Assembly: GCA_930367205.1 (NCBI GenBank)
Contig: OV884011.1
Coordinates: 91,931,474-91,995,473, forward strand
Origin: Acanthosoma haemorrhoidale
Lineage: Eukaryota > Arthropoda > Insecta > Hemiptera > Acanthosomatidae
Length of the DNA: 64,000 bases
Direction of reading: 5' to 3'
In this document: positions 12,665 through 24,208 of the stretch, piece after piece
How the letters are laid out: each line of letters starts with the position of its first letter
How positions within the stretch are numbered: the first letter of the stretch is position 1
Notes under the pieces: model-generated
What the model saw: the letters and a program-made list of their open reading frames with translations, nothing else
Databases searched by the model: none
What the model was told of the DNA's origin: nothing
Program-made: the position numbers and the translations under genes

Positions 12665-13162
12665 ATGGCTCTGTCGGTTTGCTGTTCTCCGTCGGAGCTC
12701 ATGCGGACACGCGCGTACACGCATGGCCACTTAGCGCATCGTCACCACACCAATGTGCCAAACCGGGGCGTACATAATGAACAGCAATTCCGACTTCTAG
12801 TGATCGCCCGTGGTGAGCTTGTGGGGAGGTGGTTTATCATTTCACAAAGCGAATGGTTCAATCCGGCATCTCCCAGAATCACAACATACCAATCCAGCCA
12901 GTATGACGTCGTTGCTTGGTTCACCACCAATGATGGAGTCAACAGGCGATCCAGGAATCAACCAAATGGTATGCATCCTTGGCGAATTCGAAGGGTGAAC
13001 CTTTACTTTCAAATAAGTATACCAGAAAGGTATACTCATCTGACGTGTGATTTGGCCCCGACCCCCCCTCCGGTTCACGGTGTATTTGGTTCAGTAAAAA
13101 AGATAATTGAAATGATTTATTTATTTTGCTATGAATCATACAAATGTATAACATGTCTCTAA
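12665..13162 (+). CDS. Hypothetical 165-residue open frame in a GC island
   Basis: This is the longest uninterrupted frame in the window. The ATG has a favourable animal start context (AAAACATGG). The predicted product has several W, H and R residues, no signal peptide, no clear membrane segment and no motif I recognise. Three other frames of 62-78 codons overlap it on both strands, which suggests that high local GC rather than selection keeps the frame open. Its C-terminal 25 codons run into AT-rich sequence. No splice sites are needed for this reading. It could equally be part of a noncoding regulatory island. Confidence 0.2.
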   Translation: MALSVCCSPSELMRTRAYTHGHLAHRHHTNVPNRGVHNEQQFRLLVIARGELVGRWFIISQSEWFNPASPRITTYQSSQYDVVAWFTTNDGVNRRSRNQPNGMHPWRIRRVNLYFQISIPERYTHLTCDLAPTPPPVHGVFGSVKKIIEMIYLFCYESYKCITCL

Positions 13163-13175
13163 AGATCATGTTCAT

Positions 13176-14795
13176 GTAAGCGTCATGAAAAAGAATACGT
13201 GTTCAACAACTTCTGAGATATTATGGTTCTTTTTCGCTGATGCTCCATTTGCCGTTTATGCTTGGTTTTACCGGTGGAGAGGTGACGAAATCTTTCAACC
13301 CCTGAGAGTAAAATCTCTTGCCCAATTCTGCCATGAGCTCCAAAACCAAGCCACTTTCTAGCAGGCCACCTCATTCTCCTAAATTACCCATAATGTTATT
13401 TCATTAGTAGTTCGGTGTGCTGGTATTTAATTTTTTAAAAACTATCACTGTGTCAAACACTATCCATGCAATAAAATGTGTAGGTGAACCTCAACACAAA
13501 TCACAGATAAATTAAATGTCCAAAGGTTCAAATTTTAAATTAAATGTCACGGCGTTATAAATAAATAACTATTCTGCCAAAAATTATTTGACGTAGATAG
13601 AACTGATACAGCTTTCAGACTCTAGGATATAAACAAAATGAAATAAAAGTGAGAGAAAGAGACAGAGATAGAGAGGGGGGGGGAGGGTGAGGGAAAAAAA
13701 AGAACTTTATATATAGAGTTTGTATGTTTTATTTTTGTCACGCAGTTCTCATAATTTTCCCGGGCCCCGGGTCGTGGTGGGTTGGGGATGAAAAAATCTG
13801 CATTACGAGGGGTCGGGACTGGATTTGTTGGCGACAAATTAAGACAAATGTCTCCCTTATCGTAGGGGGGATAATACCAACCACACTGATAGGCCTATTC
13901 TCTCCCAGTTCTGATGCAACCGTTCAAAAATAGCGTAGTATAATCGTACAATTACAGAAATATATATTATATAATCCTCAAGATGAGCTCGCTGAGCGAG
14001 TATTTTAAGTAACGGAGCAATTTTAATCCTTAAGCGATCACTCCAACTTTCAGAAGTAGGTGTACCTGTCACACAAGTATGAATAATTTACTAAATCGGC
14101 TATCGAAGGAAAAATCTTTGGGCACCGCAAAAGCCCTGGTATTTACCCTAATACAACGTGAATTCAATGATAAATTAATTAACCTTCATAATCATGAAAT
14201 TGTGCTACTATTTCAAAACTTATCATGTGAATAATTATCATAAAGTAAAAAGATTATTTATACGACACTGTATATTAAAATAAAGAAGAAGATTAAAAAA
14301 AAATTGGCTTCCAAAATAATCATGTTTAACCTTAGCATTGATGATTCGTATTTAAACTCAGGACATTCTGGTTTACAATCATGTATTCTCTTAGTGGATC
14401 CTTAGTACTCCAGAAATATCGTAAATTAGGAGATGTAGCTACGGAGGTTTTCGTTGTTTTTTCCAAAAAGAGAAACCCCTGACGATTTCACCCGTCATTC
14501 TGTCTGTTTATCCTCCCATATGAAAATAGAAATTTTGCATGAATGTCTCATTTTGAAAAAAAAAAGTATGGAATTTAAAGTCATCTCAATAACAACATCT
14601 AAATAACATCCAATTTTGTCTTACCGCACTTTTTTTATTTATCATCAAGTTCTCAGAAAATAAAACTTATGAGAAGACAAATTAAAGGTTATTTACCTAA
14701 TTGTTTTCTTTCTTTTTTTTTGGTTTTTTTTGAAGCGTGATTACGGAATAAAGCAACAAATGTAAGGTCAGAGGGGACCGCAAAAACGTAAAACA
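13176..14795. other. Noncoding stretch with low-complexity segments
   Basis: A purine-rich GA/G run lies at 13648-13702. The palindromic G/C cluster CCCGGGCCCCGGG lies near 13759-13771. Small overlapping frames around 13622-14072 show no known domain. The rest is AT-rich without recognisable features. Confidence 0.45.
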
Positions 14796-14802
14796 TCAAC
14801 AG

Positions 14803-15093
14803 GCAATGACCAGTTTCTCTAATCATGACCTGAGCGTCTGTGGCTCTCGCGCTCTTCGTCAGCCTCTACTGGCTCGTACGCGGCTGATGGAGGAGCGTGG
14901 GGGGACTTGCCCCACTCATTTTTTGCACGTGAGAGGGATGACAACCATGTGGATTTGGGAGGTCTCGGTACTGTTTGTAAATACTGTACGAATTAGCAAA
15001 GGATTGTATATATGGTATGAGAACATTAAACACAATTACCGAATAAGGCAGATTGTAATTAATCAGAATAAAGATTTGATTTGAAAAAAAAAA
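14803..15093 (+). mobile_element. Poly(A)-tailed dispersed repeat, copy 1
   Basis: The segment aligns along most of its length with the reverse complement of 27592-27860. Shared stretches include GAGCGTCTGTGGCTCTCGCG, CTACTGGCTCGTA, GGAGGAGCGTGGGG and GGCAGATTGTAATT. It ends in an A run (15082-15093), as expected of a retroposed SINE or LINE 3' end. The plus-strand frame of 92 codons over the segment is probably fortuitous. I recognise no tRNA head or reverse transcriptase, so the class stays open. Confidence 0.6.
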
Positions 15094-15099
15094 AAAGAA

Positions 15100-18000
15100 G
15101 AGGCGTGATATTTTGCATTGTGGCTCAAATCTCCCACGTTAGCTTTATAATGGATTACATTTTATTAGAGAGTTACTTTGTTTATAGACACTCAGAAACG
15201 ACATTTATTGACTGACAAGTAAGCCTACATGTCTTCCCTACCAGTGAGCCATATTTTAAATAAATAGGCTCAAGGAAATTCTACCCTGAAGCAAAATAAG
15301 AAGAGAAGGAGGGGTTGAGACTATGAAAAAGGATGATTCAGACAAACGAAACGGTTCACCACTAACGTTTGTTGTCCCCACCTGATGCGATATGGCGGAG
15401 GGTTCCTCCTTAACCGGATCCCTCCGCAGCCCGCTTAAGGGCTTACCGAGATAACAAAAAAAAGGGCTCTGAAAGAGGATATTTTCACCGAATAGGATAA
15501 CATCTATATTTAGAGCTTTTGCTAAATGGTCCCGAAAAAAGCGGAAAGACGCATCTGGTATTTTAAGAAAAAAAAATACACTTTTCTTCTTCTGTCTTCA
15601 GATTATACAAAAACCTACTTTCTCTTTTTTAATGCACAAAATGGTCTGTCTACCATAAAATTATTGATACATTTAAATTATTATGCCTTTTATTGGATAT
15701 ATAATCTTAGGTGTCAATAATAGCTTTATTGTTCTGGAGATAAGAGCCTTACGAACAAACACTTAACGTAAAGTGGTCTCATGGACACAGCATCAGTCCC
15801 CGTTACGCAGAGAAATAAAATATTAAAAAGAAAATTATACTTATTATTATAATTATGTATAAGATATGCATAGACACATAATTGACATATAGGGGACGAA
15901 AAGTGGATCGTCTATAACAATATGGAACGCAAACGCTCATGGGGGAAGCACGGCGAATTATCTCAAACAACCCCCAAAGCAGGACTTCACCCAAAAAGGT
16001 TATGCTCTCGATTTGGTGGGATTGGAGGGGTGTTGTCTTTTACGAACTTCTTCCCACGAACAGGACCATCAATCAATTCGGATGTGTACTGTGACCAGCT
16101 GGACAAATTAAATGCAGCGATCCACCAGAAGCGTCCAGTTTTTTGCCTGTAAAGACAGGAAATTCTTTGAGCATGGAATTATGAATCTGCCCATGAGATG
16201 GCACGAACTAAAACTGATACTGGAAATGTATTATGAATAATTATAATGTATGTTGGGAGGAATGAGGTTTGGCATAAATGAATTTATGCTTGGGTGTTAA
16301 ACATGGAGAAAAGCTTTGAAGGGTGTTAGATAGGGAAGACGTGATCCTAAAAAATAAAAAGGGTATATTTCTGTGTTATGCTGGTTGTGTTTTATTGACG
16401 GATAAATGACTTGTCTACCCACAAATTATCGGTATCCTCAGCGCTTTCAACAAACAAATCCTCCATTCTTGAGAATAAATCCTTAGACTATGATACATGC
16501 ATATACATTATGTGGATAATAAGCAAGGTTCCAATAATTTGTGGGAGGATAAACACTCCCATCCATCAATAAAACAAAACCCCTAAACCTAAAAAATATT
16601 GATGCCATTTGTGTTTCCTCAAATACTTTTTCAAACATGTAGTCTTTCCATTTCATTTTATGTAGTGAACAATGATTTTACAAGTTATAGGAACATTAGG
16701 CTGGATACAAAAATACTTAGAAATAAATAATTGGTTTCGTTAATCCTGGTTCCTGAAAACTACTAAAGTATAACAATTATAATGATTTTGGTAGAGAACA
16801 AGTGGAAATGTTCCAATATCAGGAAAAAAATTAGCGGTGGTGTTCGCATGGTTGTTGTATCTTTTTTTGTCGGGGCTAAAAACAACTTCTAGCTAAATTT
16901 CCCCATATCGAAACAAAGTTTTCAGCTGCTACTGCGTTTAAAACTGTTGCCATAGCCATATTGACAGGTTGTGTATGTAATCAACCCTATGTTATTGACC
17001 ACCATTATACTTGAATGAACCTGGAATTGAATCAAGGTCCCGGCAGATAAAAGTGCCATAACTAAGGGGACAGCCACTTTTTTTACAGATTACATTAGCA
17101 AATATTATTAATACCTTTCATTCAAAAACTGGAACATTTGTCACCTATAGTCCAAACTGAAAGGATTTCAGATTAATTAGCTGTTGATTCTTGTTGTCTC
17201 AATTGAGCAACTGCATAAATCCACTCCCGGAATTGGTTTATCATTAATGCATCGAGTACCAAAAATAAATCATTAACATTTAAAATAGAAACGGCGAATA
17301 TATATATATATTAAATTGATGAAGGCGTCCTAAAACAAATGAGGTACTATTCAGACAATATTGGACCTAAACTCTATGAGGCCTACCACGGTAATCAAAT
17401 GGCGATCTTCTACCGGAATTAAGGCTAGTAGCTTTATAATGGGCCGACATCCGGCTGCCCGGGTTCGATTCATCGATGTTTGAGCAGATGCATTTTTAAT
17501 GATCTCTCAAGCTGCCCTGAAGTCCTTCCTCTTGGCCATGGCAGCTCCTCTACTTCTTGCTCTGGGCTATTTACACACTGTGTATATGTTATTATCTAAT
17601 ACAAATGTTTACCTTAGGTCTACAAGTGGTCCTTTTTAGATAAGGGCTCACTTATGTTTACATTTCAGGAGTACATACAGGGGAAGCATGTTACGCCTAT
17701 TGGTCACTTAGCCAAGGCTCCAAATCGATTCCCGTAGCTATCCAGCCAGAGTTAGAAATGTAACGTCCGATTGTCGGTAGTACTATATTATTATCTTACC
17801 TTGATAAAGAGATGGTTTCCCAGTTTCTGAAAAGAGTGTGACTACACTTAAAAAAATTTAGTGGTTGTAACATAAAGCTTACGGATTCGCCACGTTTGTA
17901 TAAACGTTGGTCAAGAGACAGCGACTCATTATCGAGTATTGAAACTTCGTCTCATGAACCACAGTCTAACTAAACATGTGATATGATTGTTATCAACTTA

Positions 18001-18270
18001 ATTGCCAAGCCATACTATATATATATATATATTTAATTAGACAATTATATATTATGTAAGACAATTATTGAAGGTGGGGTGAATAAACTGGAATCAGTTT
18101 CTCTGTAAACAAAGTTAGCAATTTTAATCACTATATATTACATTATAACAATTATTAATATTGATTTACACAATCTTACCTGTAAACAAAGAAACGACAA
18201 TTACAGCTTATAACTATCACCTCTTTATTTACATGTTCTGTTACCTAACATAACCTTCTCTATCTGATTG
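15100..18270. other. AT-rich stretch with a weak tRNA-like motif near 17430-17480
   Basis: Only short frames occur, with no domain seen. GGGTTCGATTC at 17460-17470 matches a pol III B box. An A-box-like segment upstream is poor, so a tRNA-derived SINE head is possible but unproven. Short TA runs lie at 17300-17311 and 18016-18031. Confidence 0.4.
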
Positions 18271-18277
18271 CTGCTCC

Positions 18278-18345
18278 ATCTGGTGGCAGCCAGTGGAAGC
18301 AGCGCGGCAAATTCAAGTTAAAGAGAAAGAACTCTTTCATTACAT
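18278..18345 (+). repeat. 68-bp direct repeat, left copy
   Basis: ATCTGGTGGCAGCCAGTGG and the following bases to TTTCATTACAT recur at 19329-19394, nearly identical apart from one substitution and a 2-bp difference. The two copies flank the integrase pseudogene. The segment could be a terminal repeat, an unusually long target duplication or a tandem duplication boundary. Confidence 0.85.
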
Positions 18346-19247
18346 CTCCCCTCTCGAAGGTGAAAATTCTTTGAAAATTTTCAGTCTGGTAATATCGGAA
18401 GTAATTTTGTTATGTGAAAGAATCCAGTTTCTTGCTTTCCTCTTCCGGTTTTTATTTTATATATTGAATCTGTTTTTTTTTAATTCATCTAGTTTTTTCC
18501 TGTTTGATTTGCTGCCATTTTCTATATATACTGTATCTCCTGTGTTAAATTCCCAATGTTTTCTTGATTTATCAAATATTTTCTTGTTATATTCATGAGA
18601 CTTTTTTGTTCTTTCTAAGGCTAATTTACAGTCATTCATTCAGTTTTCTTTATTTTTTCCTTTTTTTAATTCTTCAGGTAAAATGCTTGTATATGTGCCA
18701 TCTAATAAATACTTGGGTGGAAAACCAGTTACTGTGTGTTCTGTTTCATTATATTTATCCACACATTCTTTAGCGACTGTTGTCCAGGCTCTTTTCTTCC
18801 CTTTTTCGTTCATTTTACATCTGATTTTATTGACTAGAGTTTTATTTAGTCACTCATTTAAACCATTGGACAAGGGTGCATTAACTGCTGTAAATATCAA
18901 TCAAACCTCCTTTTCCCTTAAGAAATCTTTGCATTCTGTTTAGTTGATTCTTGAGTATTGATCTGTAAGTATTATTCCTATTTTGTCTGTTTCCAGTACA
19001 TTATTTACTAACTTGATGAAGTCGGTGGCACTTTGAGTTTTTGATGTTGAAATGAATGCATATCTTGTTAAGTGGTCAATAAGTAGGTGGAGGTATCTTT
19101 TTGTTGATCGTTGTCCTCCAAAACCTCCAATAGTGTCGATTGACATTATTTCGAATGGTTTTATTGCTTGTCCTAGTTGTGACATTAGCCAATATTTTTC
19201 TTGCCCTCTGGATTTGTTTTTAATACATATTTCACAGTTTTTACATA
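18300..19247 (-). pseudogene. Ty3/gypsy-type integrase, broken by in-frame stops
   Basis: One minus-strand frame carries nearly the whole integrase, from the last cysteines of the zinc finger (CEIC) to the C-terminal domain. The first catalytic Asp lies in SIDTIGG (about 19145), the second in ILTDQY (about 18965) and the Glu in NGLNE (about 18865), which completes the D,D-35-E triad. Further on, GFPPKYLLDGT and GDTVY match the conserved region after the core and the C-terminal SH3-like domain. The frame is interrupted by four stop codons (near 18938, 18909, 18857 and 18640) but by no frameshift that I can see. In an active element this enzyme joins the cDNA ends to chromosomal DNA. Reverse transcriptase and gag are not seen beside it. 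Confidence 0.85.
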
Positions 19248-19328
19248 CTTTTTTTTATTATATTATATTATATATTATATTATATAATATAATATATTAT
19301 ATATTTATATTTGCAGTTATATTTTTTT

Positions 19329-19394
19329 ATCTGGTGGCAGCCAGTGGAAGCAGCGCGGCAAATTCAAATTAAAGAGAGAACACTTTCATTACAT
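19329..19394 (+). repeat. 68-bp direct repeat, right copy
   Basis: Counterpart of 18278-18345. It follows a 70-bp run made almost only of A and T (19253-19320) and runs into a short (TA)n tract (19391-19418). Confidence 0.85.
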
Positions 19395-19429
19395 ATATAT
19401 ATATATATATATATATACAGAAATCCCAA

Positions 19430-20720
19430 TTTGACAATAGTAATTAAGTAATTATGATATAAGTAATATTAAGTAACTTTGATTATTATTATCACAATAA
19501 CTTCAACAGAAGAAAATAATTTAAAAATAAGCAACTAAGCTTGATATTACAAAATTGTGGGCAAGGAGTCCCACACAAAAAAATCCATTGTTTATTTCTT
19601 TCTTGTTGGGTAACGCCCATAATTCATTTCTCGTGCAACATACATTTAGACTCTCATTCGCACCCTTCGGTTTTCTAACAACTTTTTTTAAAATGCTACA
19701 GTTTCCCTTACCATTGAATTTATAATGTAGCTTTCCAATTTCCCCGAGGACTGCTATTTACCCAGATTCGAAGATTATTCGTTTCGGCATGAGCCATGCT
19801 ATATCGTATCGTGAATATTCATTCCTCATGCCTAATGATAGTTAGTTTGACTATTGACTTACCTAGATGCCTAACTTAAAGAGTGAACACAAAAATTGAA
19901 TATTATCTGTTGAAGTGCCTGTAAGCCTGTTTTAAATTTACCTGGAGACCTCAATTTTAAAATTCTTGAATCAACAAGGAACGCGCCAATGTCTGCTTGT
20001 CTACTTGTTGGAAAAAAAGACTTGTGAATACAAATCTTATCGTCTATCTTCTGTAATTTATTTTTACTAGCAGCCAGATATTATGTTTGTTCTTATTTTT
20101 TATAAAGTGCTAATGATGGTATTTCTTCCAAGTATGAAAATAAAATACAATATGAAGTACCATATATAATATTTAAATCCAACTCAGCCATTATTTTGAG
20201 AGGTGAAAGTGAGCAATAAAATGTAAAAGTAAAAGTAATATACTCCCTTGAGTAAAAGACATTAGCATACCAATTTTCTTCAGTGTTATGCTATTAATAA
20301 AAGGAATATCTACATTTTACTACCAAGCCGCACCAGGAAGAGGAGAAGAAAGTTTTAATAAATAAAATAAAGACAGGAAGAAAGACGGGAGTTGGTTAGT
20401 AATGATCCTGGGCTGCGTTGCATTTGAGGAAAACTTTCCTATCAACGCCCCCTCCCCCCAACTCCGTTAGCCCCTCAGCTCCCGATTGAACTGAGGTAAT
20501 CCGGTTTGGAAGTGGAGCCCTTGTTATGAATAGAAAGGAGAGAGGTGGAGAGGGCTGAAGAAGTTAACCAAGTCTCTTCAGGTTCCCTCTTATTATGACC
20601 GGTTTTCGGCCATCCCTGACGCCTGTCTTGATAATAAACAGCATCCTATAGGTTTGGGTTTAAGAAATTTTTTTTTTTACATCAATTATTTACTAAAATC
20701 CATTTTTTGAATCACACATA
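19430..20720. other. Mostly AT-rich stretch, nothing recognised
   Basis: A GC-richer piece at 20435-20640 has no open frame of interest and no match to the repeats seen elsewhere in the window. The remainder shows no feature. Confidence 0.45.
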
Positions 20721-20723
20721 TTT

Positions 20724-21037
20724 CTTCGGTTGTTGAGTTCATCCACCGGAGACACATCAAGTTTTTTCACTCGTTGGAGCACCTAACAAACCCAGTGTTT
20801 TACACCCTTTCCGCATCTATGGTGACCGACTGTTGCGGAAAATGAGGTTAAGATTATGTTTTTTAGATTTAGGTTTTATGGTTTATAAGGTTAGCCCCAT
20901 CACTTTTAAACGTGTATAGACAATGAATGTATTGTGTGCATTATACTTTTGTAACAATCGAAAATCACAGGTAAAATTGTTGAAAATTGTATAAAATGTA
21001 GCCAAGCTACAGGACATATAGTATTAACCAATTGTAA
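20724..21037 (+). mobile_element. LINE 3' fragment, plus strand (interrupted)
   Basis: The sequence from the C-terminal codons of ORF2 (ATCCACCGGAGACACAT...CCCAGTGTTTTACAC) into the 3' UTR matches the copies at 44328-44832 and 53760-54175. It carries the degraded hairpin GTTAGCCCCATCAC (20894-20907). The copy stops at ATTGTAA (21031-21037), where a minus-strand copy of the same family has inserted. A few bases of it (GTAAATAGATT) resume at 21515. Confidence 0.8.
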
Positions 21038-21511
21038 TTTTTTTTTTTCTTTCATAGCCTTAAATTTGCAGATAATTATAGATCCTCAGGCGAATCTATA
21101 TACAAATTATTTTTGTATTTCCTACATTATCTTTGTATCGCTACATTAACTACAGGTTTTGTTATTTTATAAAAATTAGATAATGAATAAACAAGCATAA
21201 TGATACACATTATAAGTGACTGGACCAAACTGACTAATAAAGGTGATGGGGCTCACCTTTTTGATCAAACCCAAAACTAACTTACATACTAATTCTTAAC
21301 CCGCTTTTTCCCCGACAGTCTGTTGCTATCGATGCGGGAGAGGTGGTGGGGCCATAGTGTTAAACACTGGGTTAGTTAGGTGCTGCAACGAGTCAAAAAA
21401 CTTTATGTGTCTCCGGCGGATGACCTCACCTACCGACGGCACACCAAGCAACGGGTGCAGGTCAGCGTTCTTTAACCTCTCGAGAGAGGTATAAGGTATG
21501 TGAAAATCCTT
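21038..21511 (-). mobile_element. LINE 3' end, minus strand, nested in a related copy
   Basis: The poly(A) appears as poly(T) at 21038-21048. Reading leftwards from 21511, the copy begins with about 70 codons of the ORF2 C-terminus, containing IRRRHIKFFDSLQHL, which agree with the plus-strand copy at 44328-44576. The 3' UTR with hairpin AAAGGTGA...TCACCTTT (21239-21262) follows. The insertion is flanked by ATTGTAA on both sides (21031-21037 and 21512-21518), a clean 7-bp target duplication. Only a stop in place of one W codon and small changes separate its coding part from the 44-kb copy. The piece is 5'-truncated. Confidence 0.85.
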
Positions 21512-21781
21512 ATTGTAAATAGATTAAATCCCAAGACATGTACGAGTTCTGGTGAGAGCCACTCATCGGGGAACAAAACGTTGATTTTAGAGTGATGAAT
21601 ATTTAGAAAATTATTTTTATACAGCCTTGTATATCAGGGTAATAGATTAATGGTCGTAGCGTGTAAATAAACAATATCATGATCACTGAATTTTTTTCGT
21701 GTCATGTACGTCTTAGAAGATAGCGATCAATTTAGCTCAAGCAGCTCACAGTTTGATACTAGTAAAAAAACTATAAGTATC

Positions 21782-22646
21782 TGTTGGGTCGTCTCGAGGG
21801 GGGGGGGTGCCTGGTTACCCTAGCCCTGGTGACAAGTGAGGGTTGTTTGAGTTTATAACCTGGACAATCGTTTCATGACGGCTTTACTATCTGACTCCAT
21901 TTTTTGATAGGTATGTGCCCCGACAATGCACTATGTTCAGGAGAAAGAGGTAGAGGGTAGGTAGGTAGGTAGTTTGTGAGGTCTTGGAATGACCACGAAT
22001 TCACACTCGGTATCTGAGGGTAGGCGAAGTCCGTCCGGATCCCGAAGGTGAGTGTGAACCGGAGATAGGCAGACTGAATTGTCGCGGGAGACACTGCTTG
22101 GTAAGTTTGCAGGGTCACGACAACCGTTGTCCACTAGGGAGAGGTCTCTCCCAAGGAGATGCTAGATTAAGCGAGACGAAGGCAGAGATTCCCACTAGGA
22201 AGGCGTGGGGTCTGACAACGCCGGACTAAAACGTAGCGAGGCGAGGAGAGAAAGAGAGGCAGAGGTTTTTCATAAAGAAGCAGCAGTTTCAGAGTTTCAA
22301 GTAGGAGCCACGAGCCAGTGTAGTTGTCAGGAGAATGATATACAGGACCCAAATCGCCGGCTTAAATACCCAGCTGGCCTTGCCCGCAGCCAATAAGCAT
22401 CGCCATTGTATTAGCCAATGATGTGGCTTTCCTTTGTTCCCTGACAGAGCCTGGAAGTGTCTGCCGGCGGTTTGGGTCTTATACCTGACTGACAGCTGGT
22501 GTCCCAGCTTATATAACTAATTGGCCCTGGCAGCATGTTTTATTGTTTAAAATATTTATAATGATTTATATTTGGGTAATGTCATTTACTTTTTTTTTAC
22601 AATATAGTATAGGGCGATTCCTCTTATGTAGTTAGCGGTCGCTAAA
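21782..22646 (+). mobile_element. LTR-related segment 1 of the composite gypsy element
   Basis: The segment starts TGTTGGGTCGTC and ends GGTCGCTAAA. It aligns with 28829-29480 over most of its length and with 25465-25905 over its middle; TCTGACAACGCCGGACTAAAAC is shared by all three. The terminal CA of the other copy is changed to AA here. No matching 5-bp target duplication is found outside the two outer copies. A GTAG tetramer run lies at 21957-21970. The U5 half that follows in the 47-kb copy is not adjacent here. Confidence 0.8.
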
Positions 22647-24208
22647 GTATCTGAAATATTCGCCAAAAATATAATAGATTTTTTAGTTCAACGGGTCATT
22701 CCAAAGAACATCGGATCCTTTAATCATAACAGCAATTTACCTTCATATACCTCACTTTTATTTTTCATTAATTTTTCTTTTGCACGCTTATTTTTTTTAA
22801 TCTGCCCAAAATCATCATATTCCAATGTTTTGAATTAAGCTTTAAAATTTCAGATCGGTTGATTAAGTAATCGACCGTTGTAAAAGTTACAACCGCTATG
22901 ATGGAAAGTAACGACAGCACATCGATTATCCAGGGTAAGGCGGGGAGAGTACACCAAATAAATTTTTAACTTGCAAAAATATTTTTACTTTCAAGAAGTA
23001 CATACGTGAATACATGTATGAATACATACCCAACATTTATTTATTAAACTAAGTTGTTATAGTCTTTTATTATACAGTTTCCGTCTTTTACTTTCAAATT
23101 TGAGTTTTTAAACCTCTGTTCGTATTCAGCTTAAAGCTTTAATGTTTCCATATTCAGAATTCGATCTTCTAAATATATGATAAACTTATCAACTGCTTCT
23201 TGTGCTTGATCTATTATACTAACTTGTTCCATGGTTAAATCAAATGAATCCACCTCAATGTCCATAATATCGTTTTGGGAACTGTTAGAAGTGGGATCCA
23301 AAAAAAACCCGGTGATCGAACTCGATATTTTACTACTTTATATATACTGGTAGACGAATAAAGTCTCATGATCTTAATAAAATTAAGACCATTCCCTCCG
23401 GGCTTGGATAGTAGATAATGAAGGATTGCATCCGACCATCACTACAATTTGAAGAAAGTGGCGTAGTCAGTAACACGCCGTAAAACCCTGATTAGATCAA
23501 CACTCTAAAGAGGAGATGGGTAAAGTAAAGTACGGTATACTAGGAGAGTGCAGATGTCAATGGGCAAGTCATACAGCCAACCAGAAAGAAAAGCCTTTCC
23601 CTTTTTTTCGTTAGTTCTTGGTAAGGAATCCTGTGGTAAAAAAGTCTATCCATTATTGGGCAACTCTATTTAGAAGGTATAAATGGATTGGTTTTAAGAA
23701 TGGATAATAAGGTGTGATAAGAGATAAAAAAAAGATATTGTGACATTCGATTACTATAACCATGTAGGTGCCGTTATCGATGTCCCTATCTGCATCTGTA
23801 CTTATAGGTTACACAGTGGGGAGATAAGGGCTGGATTATAAGGCCCTAAAGACTATAAATTGACACATCACGTTTTATCTGATTTGAATGAGGTCAAATA
23901 GATAATATGTCTACAGAATGCAATGTAAGGCTAAGAGATAACATTTTATTTATACAGATTATTTACAGGCCTGTTATTGAAATCAAATAATTTTGTATTT
24001 ACATCTCAATAGAAGTGAAAATAAACTGTTTGAGACCGGTCACATAGGACAGATACGTTATGGTTCCTATTTTTTCTTTGCATTTAATTAGAGAATTTAT
24101 ATTTTTAGCCTGTCTCTTGTTGTAATGTTTGTAGTTGAGATAACGTATGATAACGTATTATTATTATTTGCCTTCTTATATCACTAATTCACTAGGGTGA
24201 ACTAGTGT
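22647..24208. other. AT-rich segment between LTR halves
   Basis: This 1.5-kb stretch separates the LTR-like segment at 21782-22646 from the U5 and primer-site region starting at about 24209. In the copy at 47059-48027 the equivalents are adjacent, so this may be an insertion. It holds an exon-like minus-strand frame (23131-23352) and no terminal inverted repeat that I can see. Confidence 0.45.
23131..23352 (-). CDS. Unidentified acidic open frame, exon-like
   Basis: On the minus strand a frame runs open for about 73 codons and ends in TAA (23131-23133). The first ATG is at 23265, giving 44 residues rich in D and E with a regular hydrophobic pattern (VDQAQEAVDKFIIYLEDRIL). After the stop the same frame reads on for about 28 more codons of protein-like sequence. 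A CTTCTAACAG that could serve as splice acceptor lies just upstream of the ATG. No family is recognised. It may be the N-terminal part of a transposase-like or host protein carried by the inserted segment. Confidence 0.3.

Noticed and set aside
12810..13078. Overlapping frames of 62-78 codons on both strands in the GC island
   Set aside because: They overlap the longer plus-strand frame and are explained by scarce stop codons at high GC.
16980..17070. Possible B box on the minus strand near 17030
   Set aside because: The motif deviates at several positions and has no A box at a suitable distance.
18278..18345. TGGTGGCAGCCAGTGG as a primer-binding site of the integrase element
   Set aside because: It lies on the opposite strand to the integrase and recurs at both ends, so a PBS role does not fit.
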